The notes below the pieces were generated by a model that saw only the letters and a program-made list of their open reading frames with translations, had not been told where the DNA came from and ran no database searches. The position numbers were made by a program, and so were the translations under genes. From Bryopsis sp. KO-2023 (lineage: Eukaryota > Chlorophyta > Ulvophyceae > Bryopsidales > Bryopsidaceae): DNA of 64,000 bases. The DNA lies in NCBI GenBank assembly GCA_030272585.1, contig BSYQ01000012.1, positions 2,356,001 through 2,420,000 on the forward strand. Direction: 5' to 3'. This document shows positions 58,209-64,000 of this stretch, piece after piece (positions within the stretch are counted from its first letter, which is position 1; every line of letters starts with the position of its first letter).

Positions 58209-58214
58209 GTCGTG

Positions 58215-59282
58215 GACATAGCCAAGGCATACAATAAAGTGCCGATCAAGAAGGAGGTCAAGGCATTGACGGCGTTCAAAGTGGGGAGTAAAGAGTTTGT
58301 CAACAGCACCATTCCCCACGGCACTTCGTGGTCCGTGAGGGTATTCAACGACAAGATGTACCGGGTATTCGAAGGTTCGGAGGAGTTCCGCCGCTACATG
58401 GATGATCTGCTCATTGGCGGCGCTACTGTGGAGGAGTGCTTCCAGAACTTCGGTAAAATAGTTTCGCGTTGCAAGGAATATGGACTTCAGATCAACCAAA
58501 GGAAAATTGTCAGTGGAACTGAGGTGAAGTTTCTCGGGTTCCACATTCAACAAGGAAAGTTTCATCCGGATATACCTTGGGAAAAAGTGAATGAAACTAT
58601 TGCTAAACTGGTTGGAACGGCGGAGCTGAGGGAGATTCAGCAGCTCCGCGGTTTGCTGAACGCTTTCAAAAACTCGACTCTGGAGTGGGACATGCAACAT
58701 TTGCTATCCAGGATGGAAGCCAATCAAGTACCGCCACAGGAGATAAAGGCGGAACTACAAAGTAAGGTATCACAATGGCTGAGTCGTTGCTATTGCCGCG
58801 CATTTTCTGCCGGCGATACTCAGCGGAAGTTGTTTGTTGATTGGGCTTCTATTGATACATCAGAGTATTTTGGATACATTTTGACAGATGGTTCGGGAAG
58901 GATTTTATACCTCGGACATGGAAAAATAGGTGGACAACATTCAAGTTTTTTGGGGGAAGTGTTGGCAGCTATGAGCGCCGTTAAGGAAATACCCACAGAT
59001 TTGTGGAGAGGAACTGCCGTTCAAATTTTTTCCGATAATTGGGCGGCAGTGAAAAGTTTATGGGCTCACCTCACCCAAGAGGGGAAAGAGGCAGCACCGA
59101 TTAAGGATTTGAGAACTTTGAGAGCAGTAACGGGGATCAAAGAAATTTTGCAGTTCAGCGGTTGTTCGAGTATCTCCGTACAACACATAGATGGAAAAGC
59201 CAATTTTGTGGCTGATCATTTGAGTAGATGGTATGAAATTCGGAGTACATCACAGTGGAAACGAAGTGGGTTACAGCTGTAA
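58215..59282 (+). CDS. pol: A1 reverse transcriptase (second piece) and RNase H
   Basis: The piece carries RT motif A (DIAKAYN), motif B (IPHGTSW) and motif C YMDD (about 58395-58406), then a connection and an RNase H. RNase H acidic residues are visible in FVDWAS, LGEVLAAM, IFSDNWAA and DGKANFVADHLSR. YMDD is unusual beside the FIDD/FLDD/YLDD boxes of the other elements here, and the palm between motifs A and C is short, so this is a divergent RT. The stop codon TAA (59280-59282) lies within the first five bases of the 3' LTR. No integrase follows. Confidence 0.85.
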   Translation, partial: DIAKAYNKVPIKKEVKALTAFKVGSKEFVNSTIPHGTSWSVRVFNDKMYRVFEGSEEFRRYMDDLLIGGATVEECFQNFGKIVSRCKEYGLQINQRKIVSGTEVKFLGFHIQQGKFHPDIPWEKVNETIAKLVGTAELREIQQLRGLLNAFKNSTLEWDMQHLLSRMEANQVPPQEIKAELQSKVSQWLSRCYCRAFSAGDTQRKLFVDWASIDTSEYFGYILTDGSGRILYLGHGKIGGQHSSFLGEVLAAMSAVKEIPTDLWRGTAVQIFSDNWAAVKSLWAHLTQEGKEAAPIKDLRTLRAVTGIKEILQFSGCSSISVQHIDGKANFVADHLSRWYEIRSTSQWKRSGLQL

Positions 59283-59285
59283 CCC
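59268..59285. repeat. Palindrome across the A1 3' LTR left boundary
   Basis: GGGTTACAGCTGTAACCC is a perfect 18-bp palindrome whose right half is the start of the LTR. The same core (GGTTACAGCTGTAACC) sits at the same place in C1 and C2. The purine-rich run usually used as plus-strand primer is weak here (GGAAACGAAGTGGG). Confidence 0.85.
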
Positions 59286-59752
59286 CCAACCACGTCGCCT
59301 TAAACCGATTTGGTCACCTCCACAGGAGGAGTGCTGCCACAGAACTGGGACTGTGGCAGCAGTGCAGTAATGATTGTGGTGAAGGAGCAGTCCTGCCACA
59401 GCAGGGTTTTTTATAATGATTTGTCAAGGTTTCTAAGGGCAGTTGGGTAGTAGTTAGACCGTCCATTTGTTAGGTTCAATAAGGGTTAGTAAGGGTTATT
59501 ATAGGTCAAAGAGGTAGCTAGGTTGTAGCTGAAGTCCATTGGGGCTGAAGCCACAGTTTTTGTATTTATAAGGCACCTCTGAACATATTCGATGTAAGAC
59601 TCTTTGTTGCTTGAGTTTTTGTCTTCTCCTTTCCGACCTTCGCACACTATCCCGTTCACTCACGAGCCTTTAGGCTCTTTTCCGTTCTCCCCACGATCAG
59701 TCCCTCCGCAGGGGTGACCTTTTGGGGAGAGACGACGTTATTTGGGGTTACA
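59278..59752 (+). repeat. A1 3' LTR
   Basis: It matches the 5' LTR by eye up to ATTTGG, then ends GGTTACA instead of running into a PBS. GGTTACA is the exact reverse complement of the first seven bases, TGTAACC. The TSD CTTAGG follows. Confidence 0.9.
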
Positions 59753-59758
59753 CTTAGG

Positions 59759-61505
59759 TCGAGTGACAAAACTTCAGTTTAGTTGTGGTCAAGCCAAGTT
59801 TTCCAGTGGTTTTGACGTTTTTCCAGGCATGGCATATCAGATGATTTTAGGCTTACCGTGGTTAGTTCAAGAGAACCCGGTTATGGATTTTCAGAACAGA
59901 ACGATTCAAGTCCGGAAGGGCCGGACGGACATTTTGTTACCTTTAAACTTATCAAGAGAGGTTCGTTCTGGGGATATTTTGGGAATTCAAAACACTGATA
60001 TGACGTCTGCTTCGGACGTATTTCGCGGAGTGCGTAACCGCACCCACGAGGCTGTTATGGTCGTCGTAAACGAAATTGAGGACGAAGAAGACGCACATGC
60101 TAAGGACGAAGTGGAGAAAGTGGTCAGGCCGGAACTCTCGGCTGGGATCACACGACTGTTGGAGGATTATCGTCGGGTGTTCGCGGCTGACCTGCCAAAA
60201 GGAACACCACCAATTCGGAATGGACACGAATTCGAGATCAATCTGGAGCCGGGGACGAAGCCAATATTCAGGCCAATGTACAAGCTGTCGCCAGCGGAGC
60301 TGGCTGAGGTCCGCAAGCAAACGGAGTACATGTTGGATCGGGAGATCATACGCCCCTCAAGAAGCCCTTGGGGAGCACCGATTTTGTTTGCGGCCAAGAA
60401 GGACGGTGGCCTGAGATTCTGCATTGACTATCGTTGGCTCAATCAGAAGACGATCAAAAATCGTTATCCGCTACCACTACCGGAGGAACTCATCGACAGG
60501 CTTCAGGGAGCACGGGTTTTCAGCCGCTTGGATCTCAGGTCGGGATACTGGCAAATGCCCATTCGGGAGGAGGACCAGGCCAAGACAGCCTTCAGGACCC
60601 GCTACGGTCATTATGAGTACAAGGTCGTCCCATTCGGGCTGACCAATGCGCCACCACAGTTCATGGCGATGATCAACGATCTGTTCAGGGATTTCCACGA
60701 TCGCTTTATGGTGGTATTTCTGGACGATCTGGTCGTGTACTCGAAGACGATGGAGGAGCACGAGGAGCACCTCAAGCTGGTCCTGGATAGGCTGGCCAAG
60801 CATAACCTTTATGCTAAGGCCTCAAAATGTTCATTTGCGGTATCCGAGCTGGATTTTGTGGGACACTGGATCACGGCGGATGGAATCTCACCACATCGGA
60901 GCAAGGTTTCGGCGGTCAGGGACTGGGAGCCTTTGAAGAATGTGGCTGAAGTGCGGAGCTTCCTGGGAATGGTCTCGTACTACCGACGGTTTATACGGGA
61001 GTATTCCAGGATTGCTGCCCCCATTCAAATGTTGGTGAAGAAGGATGTGCCCTGGCAATGGGGTCAGGCCCAGCAAGCCGCATTTGAGGAGCTCAAGACC
61101 AAGCTCACTACAGCCCCATTACTTCTGATTCCAGACCCGGAGAAGCCTTACACTGTGGTTACGGACGCTTCGAACATCGCGCTGGGAGCAACACTGATGC
61201 AGGACGGATCGGATGGACTGCAACCTGTGGCTTTCCTCAGTCGCTCGCTCAACACGGCCGAGCGAAACTACTCGGCCTATGAGCGTGAGCTGTTGGGTAT
61301 CTCCTATGCCTTAGCACAATGGAGACACTATTTGGAAGGCGCCCATGCAGGAGTAACTGTCCTTACGGACCACCAGCCCGCGACCCATTTTCTGCAGCAG
61401 CGAGTGTTGTCCAGGACGCAGACACGATGGTTGAAGGCCGGATATTTCCAGTCCATCAAACCGAAGATCGTTTATATTCCAGGACGCAGCAATGTGGTTG
61501 CTGAT
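59759..61505 (+). CDS. pol: Element E Pol, second piece: end of protease, RT, RNase H
   Basis: The frame continues from 3377. The protease ends with LGLPWL (about 59848-59865). The RT has FCIDYRWLN, RLDLRSGYWQMP, PFGLTNAPPQF and FLDD (about 60718-60729). RNase H follows (VTDASN, YERELLGISYA, LTDHQP) to NVVAD, where a hAT MITE supplies an in-frame TAG at 61512-61514. The frame resumes at 61979. Confidence 0.9.
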
Positions 61506-61970
61506 CAGAGATAGGACTTTACGGTTACGGTCACCGTAACCGGACCGTAACCACCGTAACCGGACCGTAACCGGAGCACAATTTTCGTCAGAAAATCGTA
61601 CTTTTACGGCCGTAACCGTAGCACCGTACCACTCCGTACCGCTCCGTACCGGACCGTAACGACCGTAACGGCCGTAACAACCGTAAACCGTAGAAAGTGA
61701 CCCCCGCAGGGTCCCGCGATTCCAAAGGAACCCAGGGGGATTCGAACCCGCGACCCTACTGACTGCAGCCTAACGCTTTAACACTGAACCACGCTACTTC
61801 ACGGTGATTTAGGGCCTACCGTAGTTATACCGTACCTGTTCCGTACCGTAAAAACAACATATTACTCCGGTTACGGTACGGAGTTACGGCCGTAGTACGG
61901 TGACCGTAACCCGACCGTAACCGGACCGGACCGGAGTCGGACCAAAAATTTGGCCCAAGTCCTATCTCTG
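61506..61970. mobile_element. hAT-type MITE (465 bp) in element E pol
   Basis: Perfect 14-bp terminal inverted repeats (CAGAGATAGGACTT at 61506-61519, AAGTCCTATCTCTG at 61957-61970) are flanked by an exact 8-bp TSD, TTGCTGAT (61498-61505, 61971-61978). The 8-bp TSD and a CAGAG start are marks of the hAT superfamily. There is no transposase ORF. Subterminal regions are packed with CCGTAAC motifs in both orientations, plausible transposase-binding repeats. The middle carries a tRNA-like segment. Confidence 0.9.
61722..61800 (-). other. tRNA-like segment inside the MITE
   Basis: On the minus strand a perfect B box (GGTTCGAATCC, 61738-61748) and a near A box (TGGTTCAGTGTT, 61780-61791) stand at tRNA spacing, with a T-arm that pairs at four of five positions. 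The acceptor stem does not pair, so a functional tRNA is unlikely. A captured tRNA or SINE fragment fits best. Confidence 0.5.
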
Positions 61971-61978
61971 TTGCTGAT

Positions 61979-62542
61979 GCACTTTCCCGCCGGAGTCATG
62001 CACATGCAGTTTTGGAGGCCAAAATCTCGCCCGGGGAGGCAGAAGAATGGAAAGTGGGCCTCAGGGCGGATGCTACCCTCAGACCCATCTTGTCGAAGCT
62101 GGAGAAAGGAGAAACTATTCCAGGCTATTCGTTGAACCACGATGGCCTACTTTACTACAAGGACTCTACGCATCAGGACCAGGCACCTAAGGTTGTGGTG
62201 CCCGCAAATAAACGCCAGGTGGTTCTACACGATCACCATGATGTGCCTATGTCAGGACATCCTGGAGTGGCCAGGACGGCCGAAATTGTGAGTCGTCGAT
62301 ACTGGTGGCGCGGCTGGAGGCGAGCTGTTGACCACTATGTCCGCACCTGTCCCACGTGCCAAGTTATGAAGACGGAACATGCGAAGCAAAAAGGATTGCT
62401 GAATCCGCTTCCCATTCCGACTTCCAAGTGGGAGCAGATCACGACCGACCTCGTTACAGATTTACCGAAATCCAACGGGTTTATGGCCGTATCTGTCTGG
62501 GTGGACAGGCTCACGAAAATGTGCAAATTCGTGCCATGTACC
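61979..62542 (+). CDS. pol: Element E Pol, third piece: RNase H end and integrase start
   Basis: Resuming after the MITE, the frame gives the ALSR end of RNase H and the integrase zinc domain (HDHHDV...GHPG with CPTCQ, about 62230-62365), then the first core aspartate (TTDLVTDLP, about 62440-62465). It is cut at FVPCT by A2. The rest lies beyond the window. Confidence 0.9.
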
Positions 62543-63021
62543 TGTAACCACCAACCACGTCGCCTGGACAGATTAGGTCACCTCCACAGAAGGAGTGCTG
62601 CCACAGAACTGGGACTGTGGCAGCAGTGCAGTATAGATTGTGGTGAAGGAGCAGTCCTGCCACAGCACGGTTTTTTTATAACGATTTGTCAAGGTTTCTA
62701 AGGGCAGTTGGGTAGTAGTTAGACCGTCCATTTGTTAGGTTCAATAAGGGTTAGTAAGGGTTATTATAGGTCAAAGAGGTAGCTAGGTTGTAGCTGAAGT
62801 CCATTGGGGCTGAAGCTACAGTTTTTGTATTTATAAAGCACCTCTGAACATATTCGATGTAAGACTCTTTGTTGCTTGAGTTTTGTCTTCTCCTTTCCGA
62901 CCTTCGCACACTATCCCGTTCACTCACGAGCCTTTAGGCTCTTTTCCGTTCTCCCCACGATCAGTTCCTCCGCAGGGGTGACCTTTTGGGGAGAGACGAC
63001 GTTATTTGGTGGTTTCGGAGC
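62543..63021 (+). repeat. A2 5' LTR and primer-binding site
   Basis: The 467-bp LTR ends ATTTGG directly at TGGTTTCGGAGC, the same abutting arrangement as A1. Confidence 0.9.
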
Positions 63022-63229
63022 CTAGGTCGAAAATCTGGCTGAGGGGTCGACCCCACCGTGGTTATCCAAGGAGCTACTCGAGTATCTCGAATCAAATCGA
63101 GATCTAAGGAAGAGATATAGAGAGCTCTTCAAGGAGGAAGGACTACAACCGCCGGAAGAACTGCATTTGGACACAACTGAAAGCTCGAGCTCGGAGGATT
63201 CATCGGGTAGCAGTAGTTCCGCTGGAATC

Positions 63230-64000
63230 ATGGCAGCACCAATGCCATTACCGCCGCCACTGCCGGCAGCTCCCTTGGACAAAATCTCTCGCTTTGAGAC
63301 GGTGACTTCCAGGAACTTCAGATATGTTTTCCAAAGAGCACACTTATATGCAGCATTTCCGCAGTTCTGTGCGTGTTTGGTGGATCATTATTCACCCGAC
63401 GGAGCCGGGGAGAATATCCTTCCGATTATCTACGAAGTGTCTCCACACACAGTTGCCAGTTTTGACGCAGCATATCCGCCAGGAACCCATGACAGGGGTA
63501 GAAGAGATCCTCCGGCGACCAACGCCACGATCGACAATTTGAAGATGAACTTGGTTGGATATCTGGTGCACTCGAGGATCATAAACGAGTCTCCCGCAGA
63601 GAAAGAAGCAATATTGAGGAAGTGTGTCAAGAAGAAAGGCCAAACATGGCTAGTTTGGCTGGAGCACTTTCGCCAGGAAGCTCTGGCGGTAGAATCCGAT
63701 GTTGAAGATACAAGAGTCAAGGACATCTTCTTCAAACTCCTTCCGAAGGACTGCAGAAACGGTATCGCGGGAATGCCGACCATTAACTACAAGGATGTGA
63801 TCCAAAACGCAAAGGAATGGTTGATCAACGTCTTTCGTTTGGTTGATACCAGCGCCCACACTGGAGGGGATGCAATGGACATTGGAGCGGTAGGCGAGAC
63901 TACGGCACCTGCAGAAACGGAAGCGCCGGTGAGACAAGGAGAACTTCCGCAGACCGATTGGCAACAAAAGCTGAAAGAGGTACCGTTTGGCTCTCTCAAG
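63230..64000 (+). CDS. gag: A2 Gag (partial)
   Basis: It is nearly identical to A1 Gag (ATG at 63230 equals A1 4066), with a few substitutions (for example Ala to Ser before DVEDTRVK). The ORF is open to the window end. As in A1, the codons upstream of the ATG are open but contain no ATG. Confidence 0.75.
   Translation, partial: MAAPMPLPPPLPAAPLDKISRFETVTSRNFRYVFQRAHLYAAFPQFCACLVDHYSPDGAGENILPIIYEVSPHTVASFDAAYPPGTHDRGRRDPPATNATIDNLKMNLVGYLVHSRIINESPAEKEAILRKCVKKKGQTWLVWLEHFRQEALAVESDVEDTRVKDIFFKLLPKDCRNGIAGMPTINYKDVIQNAKEWLINVFRLVDTSAHTGGDAMDIGAVGETTAPAETEAPVRQGELPQTDWQQKLKEVPFGSLK

Larger units (their letters stand above)
3378..59752 (+). mobile_element. Element A1: integrase-less LTR retrotransposon, interrupted by B1 and C1
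   Basis: TSD CTTAGG is at 3372-3377 and 59753-59758. Removing B1 and C1 leaves about 4.7 kb: 5' LTR 468 bp, gag-protease, a -1 frame RT-RNase H, and a 3' LTR of 475 bp. The RNase H ends at the 3' LTR, so there is no room for an integrase. There is also no CCHC knuckle or chromodomain. The LTRs appear identical apart from the last bases of the 3' copy, so the insertion is recent. Termini and TSD length match family C, which does encode integrase. Gag-protease and RT frames are intact across both insert junctions. Confidence 0.9.
1..62542 (+). mobile_element. Element E: outermost Ty3/gypsy chromovirus-like LTR retrotransposon, interrupted
   Basis: This is the oldest layer of the nest. Its visible parts are the end of a 5' LTR (to 366), PBS (369), gag (731-2782) and a -1 frame pol that runs in three pieces: 2779-3377, 59759-61505 and 61979-62542. 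The pieces rejoin in the same reading frame when the inserts and one TSD copy each are removed. The inserts are A1 (3378-59752), a hAT-type MITE (61506-61970) and A2 (from 62543). The rest of integrase and the 3' LTR lie beyond the window. Pol resembles family B pol throughout (for example the TTDLVTDLP integrase motif), so E and B are related lineages. This copy cannot make a functional Pol. Confidence 0.9.
62543..64000 (+). mobile_element. Element A2: second A-family copy, truncated by the window end
   Basis: The LTR (62543-63009) starts TGTAACCACC and matches the A1 LTR with scattered differences. The PBS is at 63010-63021. Gag follows to the window end. Its TSD and 3' half are not visible. 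It is an independent insertion into the same E copy as A1. Confidence 0.9.

Noticed and set aside
58215-59282. A as a DIRS-like or caulimovirid element because of YMDD and no integrase
   Set aside because: True LTRs, a PBS and a target-site duplication are present, and no tyrosine recombinase or movement protein is seen, so an LTR element lacking integrase fits better.
61722-61800. A functional tRNA gene on the minus strand
   Set aside because: The B box and T arm are good, but the acceptor strands do not pair and the D arm is poor.

Overview
The window is eukaryotic, repeat-rich DNA made almost entirely of full-length LTR retrotransposons inserted into one another. I see no host single-copy gene, rRNA, CRISPR array or bacterial feature. 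All elements lie on the + strand and belong to the Ty3/gypsy world (Gag, retropepsin, RT, RNase H, and integrase in some). Every complete primer-binding site reads TGGTTTCGGAGC, which matches the plant initiator-tRNA-Met type site (TGGTATCAGAGC) at 10 of 12 bases. With chromodomain-bearing polymerases this hints at a green-lineage genome, perhaps a repeat-rich streptophyte alga, but the host cannot be fixed from the sequence.

The layout is a six-level nest, each junction closed by an exact target-site duplication (TSD). Element E (level 1; left end outside the window, pieces 1-3377, 59759-61505, 61979-62542) is split by A1 (level 2, 3378-59752, TSD CTTAGG). A1 is split by B1 (5316-15412, TSD TCTAC) and by C1 (level 3, 16648-58208, TSD GTCGTG). 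C1 is split by C2 (level 4, 27037-55627, TSD CCCAGG), C2 by B2 (level 5, 27615-47428, TSD CCCCA), and B2 by B3 (level 6, 34731-44448, TSD TGACG). E also carries a 465-bp hAT-type MITE (61506-61970, TSD TTGCTGAT) and a second A copy, A2 (62543 to beyond the window end).

Four families are present. E and B are chromovirus-like: gag, then a -1 frame pol with PR-RT-RH-IN; B adds a chromodomain and a separate 604-aa third ORF behind its own TATA-like box. C has a gag-protease ORF with a long acidic N-terminal part that lacks any ATG, a -1 frame RT-RNase H ORF, and a separate integrase ORF fused to a large extension with a signal-peptide-like segment and Cys/His clusters. A is only about 4.7 kb and encodes gag-protease and a divergent YMDD RT-RNase H, but no integrase. 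A and C share LTR ends (TGTAACC...GGTTACA), 6-bp TSDs, a palindrome at the 3' LTR boundary and a 3' LTR end that differs from the 5' LTR end.

The most interesting reading is that A is an integrase-less family that uses a C-type integrase in trans. C2, whose integrase is wrecked although its LTRs look identical, suggests the same. All four families keep a slippery heptamer directly before the upstream stop codon, a downstream stem-loop and an open -1 frame, so programmed frameshifting is probably the common way of making Pol.
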